Part shown: piece after piece, positions 53,232 to 61,602 of the stretch
How the letters are laid out: each line of letters starts with the position of its first letter
Position numbering within the stretch: position 1 is the stretch's first letter
Assembly: GCA_005223185.1 (NCBI GenBank)
Contig: NJBN01000007.1
Span: 164,355 to 228,354, forward strand
From: a candidate division LCP-89 bacterium B3_LCP
GTDB lineage: Bacteria; Electryoneota; B3-LCP
Length of the DNA stretch: 64,000 nucleotides
Reading direction: 5' to 3'
Program-made: the position numbers and the translations under genes
The notes under the pieces: model-generated
Told to the model about the DNA's origin: nothing
The model's input: only the letters and a program-made list of their open reading frames with translations
Database searches by the model: none

Positions 53232-53972
53232 CTAATGCCCTTCCTTAGGCGAACTGACAGGGATGTTCGGATTTTTGCCCAACGCCAGCGACAGCTGGCG
53301 GTATCGTGTATCCGATGCTCCTGCCATCTCCAGTATTCGGTTCCAGAGTTCAACCGGTGGTCCGAATTCGGTCCAATCGACGGAAAGCGTTCTGATCCCC
53401 CGGTACTTCATCTCCTCTATCAATAACTTGTAGTTTTTATCGAGTTGCTGAAGGTAATCCAGAGGTACACCTTCCTCACTTTTGCGGGCGCGGATTGCCA
53501 TACGCCTGTCGCACTCTTCCGGAGGAACGTCCAGGTAAACGAACACGTCAGGCGGCATAATATCACGGCTCATGTTGCGGTACAAGCTCTCGTAAAGTTC
53601 AAACTCCTCCTGAGACATGAAGCCTCGCTCCTTTGCTGTGGCAGCGAAAACGGTATCGCCATAGATCGGACGATCCTGAATTATGACCATTCCGCTTTCT
53701 CCCCATGCCATTTCCACAGCCAGCCGATGTTGTTCATAACGGCGGCTGAGCATGAACAACTGCATAGCAAAACCGCCGCCACGGTTTTCTTTGGAGCGTA
53801 AGTCATCATAATAACGCTGGAGAAAGTAGGCAAAGGCGGAATCGTGGGTCGGTTCTTCTAAGACGCGAACTTGGCGTCCACTGCTCCCTACAGCAGAAGC
53901 TATTGCGTGGCAAGCGTTTGTTTTCCCTGCACCGATATTGGCATCTACTGCAATGAATAGTCCTTTTCTCAT
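53232..53972 (-). CDS. Deoxynucleoside kinase
   Basis: 246 residues: P-loop AVDANIGAGKTNAC (8-21), IQDRPIYGDTVF (lid/DR motif), YLDVPPEECDRRMAIRARKSE and LDYLQQLDKNYKLL. Phosphorylates a deoxynucleoside (dAdo/dGuo/dCyd type) for salvage. ATG at 53972. A lone salvage gene among secreted-protein genes; specificity not readable. Confidence 0.87.
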   Translation of the reverse strand: MRKGLFIAVDANIGAGKTNACHAIASAVGSSGRQVRVLEEPTHDSAFAYFLQRYYDDLRSKENRGGGFAMQLFMLSRRYEQHRLAVEMAWGESGMVIIQDRPIYGDTVFAATAKERGFMSQEEFELYESLYRNMSRDIMPPDVFVYLDVPPEECDRRMAIRARKSEEGVPLDYLQQLDKNYKLLIEEMKYRGIRTLSVDWTEFGPPVELWNRILEMAGASDTRYRQLSLALGKNPNIPVSSPKEGH

Positions 53973-54078
53973 TTTTCCACAATATTTTTTAGATTAATGT
54001 ATCCTTAATATAAAAAATGGAAGGCAACTTATACAAGGGAAACTTGGGGGAATGAGGGATGACGGTGTGGGGAGGATT

Positions 54079-56127
54079 CTATTTCACCAACACCATCTTG
54101 CCTGAAGCGGTGAAGTCGTCTACTGTCAGGCGGTAAAGGTAGATGCCGGAAGGCAGACCTGAGCCGTCGAAGGTGATTTCGTATGTGCCGGAGGGATAGT
54201 ATACCTCCGCGTAGGGGTCGGTCTTGCGCCGACCCGAGGGCGAGGCATGCCTCGCCCCTACAGAAACCCTACGCCCATTTATATCAAACACATCCAACTT
54301 CACCCAACTTGCAACTGGCAACTGGAAACTGATAGTAGTGGTGGGATTAAACGGATTAGGATAATTCCTCGCAATTATCTGCTCAGCAGATAGCGCGGCA
54401 GCTTGTCTGCCGCCTATTTCATCAAACATCTCCCCCGAATTAAACCAACCTGATGCATAATCCAACCCGCTGGAACCTGACTTGGTGAAAGTGAAACTAT
54501 CAAAGGAAGTATCTACTCCCGCCACCGCATAGGCATTATAAGAATAAGTTCCTGATGGAGCACCTGCAGGGACATTCTGGCTTCTTTCTCTGGAAATGGT
54601 CTGTTCTGATCCCATTGTTATTGACACCGGCCCCAAAACCGGCCCATAGATGCTGCCATTAGGTAGGGTCACATCGCACCAGACAGTGACAGATTGTGAT
54701 GATGGATCAATATTAGTTGCCTGGATGGTATAATCAAAACTGCCACCTGTAGATGGGATTTCTATGGGTGTGTTGTGGGGTGTAAGCAGGATACGGACAG
54801 GGATACTCTGATCATAGTAGTAAGCCCCCATATCAGCCTGCGTTCCGTCCGGATCATTATATTGCGGATCTGGATCACCAGTATCGATACAGGGGGAATC
54901 CCACTGCAGGCGGTAATCCCCCCAGGTTGTATCAACGAATACAGGGTATTCATCAATGTTGCCTAAACCTGGCCAGCCGCCTTGAATATCGCAGAAATTG
55001 ATTTCAGGATTTGAACTCGTGCCGATATGGATTTCATTTGGTCTATCATTCCATAAGATACAGTTATATAGGGACGTTCCTGAACTGAAGTTATAGAAAT
55101 AAACTCCTCCACCAGAGTTAGTAGCGAGATTTTCACTAATAGTACACTTATCTATCAAAAGATTAGAAAAATCCAGATGAAAGCCACCACCCCAACTTGC
55201 AGAATTCTGTTCAATCAAACAGTGGCTTATGGTTGCATCTGAATACCAGCAGAAAATACCTCCACCTCGAGTATAAGTACCAACACAAGAGTTACCAGTT
55301 ATATTACAAGCGTTAATGACCGGATCTGATGAAATACAATGGATTCCTGCGCCATAGAGTTCGGCCAAATTTCCAATGATGTAACAGTGGTTTATTGTCG
55401 GATTGGCATATTCACAGCCCAAACCTCCTCCGAATTGGCCGGCGATGTTCTCACCAATGCTGCTATAATCAATAATCGAATTGGATAAATGAGAAAGATA
55501 AATTCCACCACCATCGAATTCGGCATTATTATTATAAATAATACAGGAAATAATTCTTGGATTTGAGTATTGATTACAACAGATTCCAGCCCCCCACTCT
55601 GCAAAATTTTCCTCTATATCGCACATTGTTATAATTGGACTGGATTGATGAAGGTACATCCCACCACCGCATCCTGCAGAGTTATTATTTATCGAGCATT
55701 TATAAATTGTAGGGTTTGAGTTTTGGCAGAATATACCACCTCCATCATTATCCGATGAAGCACCAGTTGCCTGTCCATATTGTACTATGCAATAAGTCAA
55801 TTGACTACTATCAGGCGCATCGATAAACCGTATCCCATGCCAGCCAACACTGGTATCTGCCGCTGTAAAGAGAATCGAGTCGCTTTCGGTGCCTTCCGCC
55901 AGAAGCCAGCCGTTTACTATCAGCTTATAGTGCCCCTGAAAGATAACGTCCACACCGGGTTCTATCAGAAGTGTGTCGCTGCTGATTATGGTAATTTCTC
56001 CTTCAATCAGGTAGGGAGAACCGGCTGCTTCCCAGGTACCGGAAACATTGCCACCGGGTATAGTGGTTTGGGAGTGAGTGATAGAGCAGAGCAAAAGTAG
56101 GCAGAAAATTGTTTTAGAAGCTTTCAT
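54079..56127 (-). CDS. Secreted parallel beta-helix protein with T9SS sorting domain and in-frame palindromes
   Basis: The start was taken at ATG 56127, with AAAGGAGG 8 bases upstream; the TTG seven codons earlier lies over the ribosome site. About 682 residues: signal peptide (MKASKTIFCLLLLCSITHSQ), beta-helix (about 50-400, YGAGIHC / GGGIFCWYSD coils), the shared pre-sorting domain (RILLTPHNTPIEIPSTGGSF to FTFTKSG), a linker and the sorting domain. The linker and domain carry four palindromes read in frame: ALSAEQI (54377), GGRQAA (54395), ARHAS (54238) and GRRKTDPYA (54208). Ends ASGKMVLVK. Confidence 0.87.
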   Translation of the reverse strand: MKASKTIFCLLLLCSITHSQTTIPGGNVSGTWEAAGSPYLIEGEITIISSDTLLIEPGVDVIFQGHYKLIVNGWLLAEGTESDSILFTAADTSVGWHGIRFIDAPDSSQLTYCIVQYGQATGASSDNDGGGIFCQNSNPTIYKCSINNNSAGCGGGMYLHQSSPIITMCDIEENFAEWGAGICCNQYSNPRIISCIIYNNNAEFDGGGIYLSHLSNSIIDYSSIGENIAGQFGGGLGCEYANPTINHCYIIGNLAELYGAGIHCISSDPVINACNITGNSCVGTYTRGGGIFCWYSDATISHCLIEQNSASWGGGFHLDFSNLLIDKCTISENLATNSGGGVYFYNFSSGTSLYNCILWNDRPNEIHIGTSSNPEINFCDIQGGWPGLGNIDEYPVFVDTTWGDYRLQWDSPCIDTGDPDPQYNDPDGTQADMGAYYYDQSIPVRILLTPHNTPIEIPSTGGSFDYTIQATNIDPSSQSVTVWCDVTLPNGSIYGPVLGPVSITMGSEQTISRERSQNVPAGAPSGTYSYNAYAVAGVDTSFDSFTFTKSGSSGLDYASGWFNSGEMFDEIGGRQAAALSAEQIIARNYPNPFNPTTTISFQLPVASWVKLDVFDINGRRVSVGARHASPSGRRKTDPYAEVYYPSGTYEITFDGSGLPSGIYLYRLTVDDFTASGKMVLVK
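54208..54257. repeat. Two adjoining palindromic elements inside the sorting-domain coding sequence
   Basis: 54208-54236 is identical over 29 bases to 3524-3552 (family A, opposite orientation relative to the reading frame of its host gene). 54238-54257 is a perfect 20-bp palindrome GGGCGAGGCA/TGCCTCGCCC. Both are translated in frame, after the DINGRRV strand of the sorting domain. Confidence 0.88.
54377..54413. repeat. Two palindromes in the linker before the sorting domain
   Basis: ATCTGCT-c-AGCAGAT (54377-54391) and GCGGCA-gcttgtc-TGCCGC (54395-54413). Also read in frame, giving IGGRQAAALSAEQII just before ARNYPNPFNP. Their density in one gene is remarkable. Confidence 0.75.
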
Positions 56128-56190
56128 GGTGGGTTTCCTCCTTTGCAAATCTCATGATCAGGGCATCGGAATCGCCCCTGTTATCGTTCA

Positions 56191-56267
56191 TGTCATTCTG
56201 GCAAACGAAGTGCGTCCAGAATCTGACATGAACACGCCGTCAGATTCCAGACAAGCTGGAATGACGG
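56191..56267. repeat. GTCATTCTGG-type repeat, second copy
   Basis: From tgtcattctgg to gctggaatgacgg; the 48 bases from about 56219 differ from 42294-42340 at one or two positions. Inverted ends gtcattctgg / ccagaat. Confidence 0.75.
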
Positions 56268-56304
56268 TATAAAAGCCCGTAGTCGCCACTGTCCCCAACG
56301 TAAC

Positions 56305-56333
56305 AATATACACAATCATTTCATATTTGTCAA
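56305..56333 (-). promoter_or_regulatory. Sigma70-type promoter of the 54079 gene
   Basis: Minus strand TTGACA (56333-56328), 17 bp, TATATT (56310-56305). It fires away from the M14 gene. Confidence 0.78.
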
Positions 56334-56380
56334 GTGCTATTTTTTTCACTGGTAATTTTTCCTGATATTTTCAACATCGC

Positions 56381-56409
56381 TTGACTTTTCGGTTTGTTTT
56401 TCGTATATT
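56381..56409 (+). promoter_or_regulatory. Sigma70-type promoter of the M14 carboxypeptidase gene
   Basis: TTGACT (56381-56386), 17 bp, TATATT (56404-56409). Spacer resembles those of the 44049 and 49817 promoters. The leader of about 120 bases carries the AATCTGCG repeat. Confidence 0.8.
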
Positions 56410-56466
56410 TATATACACCAGTGGGTCGATACAAGATCTCCGAAGGGGCAGGCGTCCCCTACGTTT

Positions 56467-56507
56467 CAATCTGCGAAATCCGTGTAATCTGTGGGAATCT
56501 GCGGTTA
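56467..56507 (+). repeat. AATCTGCG-type iterated repeat, copy 2
   Basis: aatctgcgaaatccgtgtaa then tctgtgggaatctgcggtt; same word order as 59793. Lies in the 5' leader of the M14 gene. Confidence 0.72.
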
Positions 56508-56538
56508 AGACAAATAATATCCAACTCTGGAGTCTTCC

Positions 56539-59337
56539 ATGCGTAAGATAGTAGTTATTTCTATAATAGCCATAATGACCGCCTCGGTGCAAATCAGCGT
56601 GGCATCAGTTGACCAGCAGGGTGAACCATTTACTCGCACTCTGCATAAAATCTATCTTCAGGATGATGCAACCCTGCGGGAGCTGGCGCAATACAACTTA
56701 GACATAGTCCGCTCTTCGGTTGACGGCAGCCTGTCGGTGGAAGCCTTCCTTAACGAAGATGAAGCGGAACTGTTGCGCGCACTGGGTTATCGTGCCGTGC
56801 CGACCCCTAACCTTGCCCGGGAGATGTTTCTGAAGCTGAAATCCGAAACCGAAGGCACAGATGACCCCCTGCGCGAATACCACACTTATGATGAAATGCT
56901 GATTGAACTGCAGGCTATCGCCGCTGCTAATCCGAGTATATGCGAACTGCACAATGTCGGTCCTACTGTGCAGAGACGGGCTCTGTGGTTCATGAATATT
57001 TCCGACAACGTCGGCGTGGAAGAGGATGAACTGGAATTCAAATACATATCCACCATGCACGGTGACGAACCGGTGGGCACGGAAATGTGCATGTATTTCA
57101 TCAATCTGCTGGTTGACGAATACGGCATCGATCCTGAACTGACCGAACTGGTGAATGAAACCGAAATTTGGATTATGCCCTTGATGAACCCCGACGGCAA
57201 CTCCATGGGCAGCCGCTACAATGCCAACGGAGTGGACTTAAACCGCAACTTCCCCGACCGGGTGGACGACCCGGTCAACACTACTGCCGGCAGAGAGATC
57301 GAAACCGCGGACGTCATGAACTGGAATTTCGGTCACCAGCCGGTATTCTCAGCCAACTTTCATACAGGAGCGTTAGTCGCCAATTACCCCTGGGATCACG
57401 GCTTCGATCCGCAGGCAAATGCCGTCTACTGCGATAATCATGACGTCGTCCTGGCAGCGTCAGAAACATATTCATGGAACAATTCTCCCATGTGGAATAA
57501 CAACTTCGGATCCTTCACCAATGGTACTGTCAATGGTGCGGACTGGTATCAGATTTCCGGCGGTATGCAGGACTGGAACTACCACTGGATGGGCGATATG
57601 GACATCACCATGGAGCTGTCCAACACCGCCTGGCCCTCACCGTCTGCTATACCAGGACTCTGGGATGACAACCGTGAATCGATGATAGCATATATGCAGT
57701 TCGCTCACAGGGGGATAAGAGGAGTCGTTACCGATGCTGTTACCAGCTTGCCCCTGCTGGCTGACGTTAAAGTTGTAGGTCGGGATGATTTTGTCACTTT
57801 CACCGATCCAGATGTGGGTGATTATCACAGCACTCTGATGCCCGGAACATACGATCTGGACATAACCAGATTCGGCTACTGGCCTGCCCATTTGACAGAT
57901 GTTGTGGTACTGCAAGGGACGGTTACCCGTGAAGATGTGGCGCTGCAACCGGCTGATCAGATGACTTTTACAGGAACTCTGCATCATCCCGTTGGGGGAG
58001 GGCTTTCTGCACGGCTAACTCTGGTGGATACACCCTATAATCCGACAGAGACCAACGTCAACGGAGAATTCACTTTTGCTGATGTATATGAGGGGGAATA
58101 CACTCTGCGTATCATGAGTCTTAGCGATGGTTCGATCATCGAATTTCCCATAATCTTAAGTGCCTGGATGACTCCGTTGGAGTTATGGGGACCGATAAGC
58201 ATCTTCTATGATGGATTTGAAGCTGGACTGGGCTCATGGAATGCGGAAGGTAGTTGGGGAACTTCAGGTAATTCTTACTCTGGATCACTTTCCGCTGCGG
58301 ACAGCCCTTCTGGCGAATACGGTAACAACCTGAACATATCTCTGACAAACAACGGTTCCTTCGATCTGACTGAATATGACTATGCAGCTCTGTCTTACTA
58401 CATCACCTACAACTGTGAAACCAACTACGATTCTCTCTTCGCGGAAATTTCAACCGATGGCAGCAACTGGCAGAAGGTGAACTACCACAACAGCAAACAG
58501 GACTGGTGGACCTTGGAGATTTTCGACCTGGATGAACAGCTTTCCGCGACCAATTTACAGGTGCGCTACAGGCTGCAGACCGATGGAAGCGTAACCCGCG
58601 ACGGTGGTTTTATAGATGAAGTGCGCTTGAGCGTTGCCAGCATAACTCCGATTACACAGGAGGTAACCATCGCTCTGGCACCCTACGGAACGCCCATCCA
58701 GATTCCTGCCGCTGGTGGCAGTTTCGATTACAATATTGAAGCATCCAACAGTGGATCGACATCGGTGAATGCGGACGTCTGGTGCGATGTAACGCTGCCA
58801 TCAAGCAGCCAGTATGGTCCTACCTTAGGTCCCGTGAATGTTACCTTAGGAGCCGGCGTAACTATCGATCGTGACAGAACTCAAACCGTGCCGGGAGCCG
58901 CTCCTGCCGGGGATTATACCTATCACGCCTACATCGGTGACTACCCCAATGTGATCTATTCGCAAGATAGCTTCCACTTCGAAAAGATCGGTGTCGATGA
59001 TTCCGGTTTGGGCGATTGGTTGAACACGGGAGAGGAATTCAGCGGAAGCACAGAATTACTTTCTGCATTACCGCAAGAATGCATCTTGGCACAGAACTAT
59101 CCTAACCCCTTCAATCCGGTAACAATGATTCACTTTGCGCTGCCGGAAGCGGGAGTCGTAAACCTGAAGGTTTACAACACTGCCGGTCAACTTATCACAA
59201 CGCTAGTCAATGGATACAGAGAAACCGGCTGGCACGCGGTGAGTTGGAATGCTTCTGATCTGGCGACGGGGTTGTATGTGTATCGGCTGGAAGCAGGGGG
59301 AAGTACCTTCACCCAGAAGGCAGTGCTAATTAAGTAG
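56539..59337 (+). CDS. Secreted M14 zinc carboxypeptidase with T9SS sorting domain
   Basis: 932 residues: signal peptide (about 1-22), a propeptide-like region, M14 catalytic domain with zinc ligands His174/Glu177 (STMHGDEPVG) and His275 (ANFHTG), catalytic Glu359 (TMELSN) and the substrate motif NPDGNSMGSRYNANGVDLNRN. Then a carboxypeptidase-regulatory-like domain (about 393-470), a MAM-like domain (about 553-700) shared with the M36-like protease, the pre-sorting domain (about 705-820), and the sorting domain with NYPNPFNPVTMIHF and FTQKAVLIK. Removes C-terminal residues from peptides outside the cell. Confidence 0.93.
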   Translation: MRKIVVISIIAIMTASVQISVASVDQQGEPFTRTLHKIYLQDDATLRELAQYNLDIVRSSVDGSLSVEAFLNEDEAELLRALGYRAVPTPNLAREMFLKLKSETEGTDDPLREYHTYDEMLIELQAIAAANPSICELHNVGPTVQRRALWFMNISDNVGVEEDELEFKYISTMHGDEPVGTEMCMYFINLLVDEYGIDPELTELVNETEIWIMPLMNPDGNSMGSRYNANGVDLNRNFPDRVDDPVNTTAGREIETADVMNWNFGHQPVFSANFHTGALVANYPWDHGFDPQANAVYCDNHDVVLAASETYSWNNSPMWNNNFGSFTNGTVNGADWYQISGGMQDWNYHWMGDMDITMELSNTAWPSPSAIPGLWDDNRESMIAYMQFAHRGIRGVVTDAVTSLPLLADVKVVGRDDFVTFTDPDVGDYHSTLMPGTYDLDITRFGYWPAHLTDVVVLQGTVTREDVALQPADQMTFTGTLHHPVGGGLSARLTLVDTPYNPTETNVNGEFTFADVYEGEYTLRIMSLSDGSIIEFPIILSAWMTPLELWGPISIFYDGFEAGLGSWNAEGSWGTSGNSYSGSLSAADSPSGEYGNNLNISLTNNGSFDLTEYDYAALSYYITYNCETNYDSLFAEISTDGSNWQKVNYHNSKQDWWTLEIFDLDEQLSATNLQVRYRLQTDGSVTRDGGFIDEVRLSVASITPITQEVTIALAPYGTPIQIPAAGGSFDYNIEASNSGSTSVNADVWCDVTLPSSSQYGPTLGPVNVTLGAGVTIDRDRTQTVPGAAPAGDYTYHAYIGDYPNVIYSQDSFHFEKIGVDDSGLGDWLNTGEEFSGSTELLSALPQECILAQNYPNPFNPVTMIHFALPEAGVVNLKVYNTAGQLITTLVNGYRETGWHAVSWNASDLATGLYVYRLEAGGSTFTQKAVLIK

Positions 59338-59365
59338 TTTACCAATAAATCCCTAATATTCCGTA

Positions 59366-59392
59366 GGGCGGGGGTGCTTCCCCCGCCCTTTC
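59366..59392 (+). terminator. Hairpin after the M14 gene
   Basis: GGGCGGGGG (59366-59374), tgctt, CCCCCGCCC (59380-59388), then TTTCT. Terminator-like, and of the same type as the hairpin at 53173. Confidence 0.72.
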
Positions 59393-59400
59393 TAATGTAG

Positions 59401-59446
59401 CTCAGTAGGGTGGACTAAGTCCGTCTGCTGATGGACGCAGTCCACT
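59401..59446. repeat. Nested palindrome, family G copy 1
   Basis: gtggactaagtccgtc and gacgcagtccac arms around a variable centre (tgctgatg). Related elements: 59755-59792, and in the reverse sense inside both 143-bp repeats (ends at 61505 and 63787). Confidence 0.7.
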
Positions 59447-59471
59447 AATTACCTAATTCAGACAAAAAAGC

Positions 59472-59511
59472 ATCAGGTCACACTTCCTTAAAAGGAACCA
59501 AGACCTGACGC
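59472..59511. repeat. Nested palindrome, family E copy 3
   Basis: tcaggtcacac and agacctgacgc arms around an inner ccttaaaagg. Same outer arms as 3814 and 63491. Confidence 0.65.
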
Positions 59512-59792
59512 AACATTAAAGAGGTCCTTCCTGCTGTTGTAGGGGCGAACCTCTGTGTCCGCCTGGTGTTATGCTATTAACCCTCTGGATCCCTGCGTCC
59601 GCCCCGAAGGGGCAGGCAGGGATGACAGGATGGCTGGAGTATTTGTCATTACGGGAAGGCTTTTGCCTTATCCGGAATCCAGTGAATAAATAATAAAGCC
59701 GTCATTCTGGCTTGCCCAGAATCTGGCGGCTTTATTATGTCAGTCTCGCAGAGCAGACTAAGTCCGTCAATCGACGGTAGCAGTCCACCAAT

Positions 59793-59836
59793 AAATCTGT
59801 GCAATCTGTGTTATCTGCGTGAATCTGCGGTTCAGC
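59793..59836 (+). repeat. AATCTGCG-type iterated repeat, copy 3
   Basis: aatctgtgcaatctgtgtta, then tctgcgtgaatctgcggtt, then cagctttc, directly before the stop codon of the 59842 gene. The same arrangement stands at 50160-50230 before the sorting-domain fossil. Confidence 0.7.
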
Positions 59837-59841
59837 TTTCT

Positions 59842-60957
59842 CTACTTCAAATACACCAACGAAACCTGTTCCACCTGATCGCCAGCTTGAAGCCGCATGA
59901 AATACAGCCCCGCAGACAGGTTTTGCGGCTTCCAGGTTACTTCGGATACCCCCGCCTGATGATGACTTTGATCCAACACTTCCACCTGCCTCCCCATCAC
60001 GTCGAAAATCCTCAAATCGATGTTTGCCGATTCAGTGAGACTATATGAGATCACCGTTTCCCCATTGAAGGGATTAGGATAGTTGCAGATGAGTTCAATG
60101 GTCTCAGGCATCTGAACGGTTGAGGCAACCGGCTGTACCTGCGTATCTCCCGCAGTAGTTGTGCTATTCATCAACCTGCGCACCGATTTGGCGTAGCTGA
60201 AGTAGGGATCCATCGAATCGCTGGTGATGTGCAGGACGGTGCCCACATCCGCGGCACGCCATTCGTAGTTGATGGCTTCCTTGTGTTCTTCGTATATTGG
60301 AACCCAAACCCAAAGGAGACGGATGTAAACTGTAAGATCGTATATGACGTCGTTACGCATCCTGAGCGATTCATATCTTCCCAGAGGAACTATGGTGGTA
60401 CCATAAGCGTCAACTTCACTGTCCATGGTGGCATGAAGTTCTATCCTGATGTCATATTCGGGAAACTCGAATATCTCATCGTAATCAATGGTATTCGACC
60501 AGGTTCGACCGAAGTAGAGGGGTAGATTGTACGCATTGAGATAAGGATTAAAGATCAGCAACAGCTCTTCACCCTCAATCTCTGCCAGCACTCCCCCGAC
60601 GATCAAACGCATGGGATGGAGATATGCATACATGATGCCGGCTTCAGTGAGCCCCACCTGATTTAACTGCGAGGTCTCTATCACCAAATTAGCCCGCGAC
60701 AGTTCCGGAGGTGCAACTGACGGGTCCAAATATGTATCGGTGCTTATGTTGCTGGTATCGCCGATGGCGTAATCCCAGGTTTGAGGTCCACCGGGCACAC
60801 CCACGTTCACCGGTATCGAATCCCCATCTTCCGAATAATATTCGAATACCATACCAGCGGTGCTGGGGAAATCCGGTGCTCTAAGAACTATTTGAGCCTG
60901 ACTTAACGCTACTGACATCGGCAACAGCAACAGGCAGAATTTAAATACACGCATCAT
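59842..60957 (-). CDS. Secreted protein of unknown function with T9SS sorting domain
   Basis: 371 residues: signal peptide (MMRVFKFCLLLLPMSVALSQAQ), a beta-rich body with GDSIPVNVGVPGGPQTWDYAIGDTSN and YLNAYNLPLYFGRTW, then a sorting domain (NYPNPFNGETVISYSL to QVSLVYLK). It has no recognised enzymatic motif. AAGGAAGG ribosome site; promoter at 61047. Likely a surface or released protein. Confidence 0.8.
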   Translation of the reverse strand: MMRVFKFCLLLLPMSVALSQAQIVLRAPDFPSTAGMVFEYYSEDGDSIPVNVGVPGGPQTWDYAIGDTSNISTDTYLDPSVAPPELSRANLVIETSQLNQVGLTEAGIMYAYLHPMRLIVGGVLAEIEGEELLLIFNPYLNAYNLPLYFGRTWSNTIDYDEIFEFPEYDIRIELHATMDSEVDAYGTTIVPLGRYESLRMRNDVIYDLTVYIRLLWVWVPIYEEHKEAINYEWRAADVGTVLHITSDSMDPYFSYAKSVRRLMNSTTTAGDTQVQPVASTVQMPETIELICNYPNPFNGETVISYSLTESANIDLRIFDVMGRQVEVLDQSHHQAGVSEVTWKPQNLSAGLYFMRLQAGDQVEQVSLVYLK

Positions 60958-61046
60958 TTGATCCTTCCTTTCTAAGATGACGAACTGAATTAACCTGGAA
61001 TCGTCACTGTTTAAGCAGCGCGGCAGGGTTATGATCGATTACCAAT

Positions 61047-61075
61047 AATATAATAATAAAAAAGGCTAAAATCAA
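61047..61075 (-). promoter_or_regulatory. Sigma70-type promoter of the 59842 gene
   Basis: Minus strand TTGATT (61075-61070), 17 bp, TATATT (61052-61047). Confidence 0.72.
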
Positions 61076-61116
61076 GTAGAGAATAAAATTCCCGCTCATT
61101 ACCCTTAGAGGCAGGG

Positions 61117-61362
61117 AGTGTGACAGATTTGGCGGACAAATTGTGGCGGTCAGTTTTGTCCGACATATTTGTCTTGCAATTCGTGCTGGAATTGGGTGGG
61201 TGATTTTAGGCTGCGACATTATTGACGCTACGGGGAGATGGTAGCGTATGGATGTGGTGCATTGTTGGGATGTGTTTTTAGGTAAGATTGTTGAGGATAT
61301 TAGATGTTATATATATAATATACAACGGTTATAGGGAAAAAGCAAGAGAATTTGGGGTGAAT
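61117..61362. repeat. Duplicated non-coding module J, copy 2
   Basis: Same words as at 41776-42111: gacagatttgg, gtccgacatatttgtc, gctggaattgg, gattttaggctgcgacatta, then ttatatatataatatacaac (about 61304) and gcaag..ggtgaattt. A 71-codon minus frame (61004-61219) across it seems accidental. Meaning unknown. Confidence 0.55.
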
Positions 61363-61505
61363 TTCGATCCCTTCAGGATCGTACGGGGTATTTTGATTGC
61401 ACTGTTCCGCAGGTTTCACCTGCGGCTATTATTGTATATCCCCTTCGGGGATAGGTTTATCGGTGGACTGCACTACGACTTCGTCTTCACTTAGTCCACC
61501 CTACT
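61363..61505. repeat. 143-bp direct repeat upstream of the TPR gene
   Basis: Copy of 63645-63787, six mismatches and no gaps (about 96 percent). Contains gatcccttcaggatc, ccgcaggtttcacctgcgg, tccccttcgggga hairpins and a GGTGGACT element. It lies 97 bases before the TPR ATG. Confidence 0.85.
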
Positions 61506-61543
61506 CGGCTACCCCCCCATCACAACAATACCCACCAAACCCA

Positions 61544-61572
61544 TTGACATTTGACAACAGAAGCCGTATATT
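61544..61572 (+). promoter_or_regulatory. Sigma70-type promoter of the TPR gene
   Basis: TTGACA (61544-61549), 17 bp, TATATT (61567-61572), 31 bases before the ATG at 61603. Confidence 0.8.
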
Positions 61573-61602
61573 ACCCTCACCAGAAAACGAACGAGGTTTT
61601 GG

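Larger units (their letters stand above)
56128..56538. other. Divergent spacer with two promoters and repeats
   Basis: Contains the minus-strand promoter at 56305, the plus-strand promoter at 56381, an element of the GTCATTCTGG type (56191-56267) almost identical to 42273-42340, and the AATCTGCG iterated repeat (56467-56507) in the leader of the 56539 gene. No gene seen. Confidence 0.65.
59338..59841. repeat. Gap of repeats between the M14 and 59842 genes
   Basis: No gene. From left: a GGGCGGGGG hairpin (59366), GTGGACTAAGT element (59401-59446), family E copy 3 (59472-59511), GTCATTACGG/GTCATTCTGG elements (59645-59735), a second GGACTAAGT element (59755-59792) and the AATCTGCG repeat (59793-59836) against the end of the next gene. 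Confidence 0.7.

Noticed and set aside
61004-61219. Minus-strand frame of 71 codons before the 59842 gene
   Set aside because: It runs across the promoter of the 59842 gene and the repeated module, and has no protein-like pattern.
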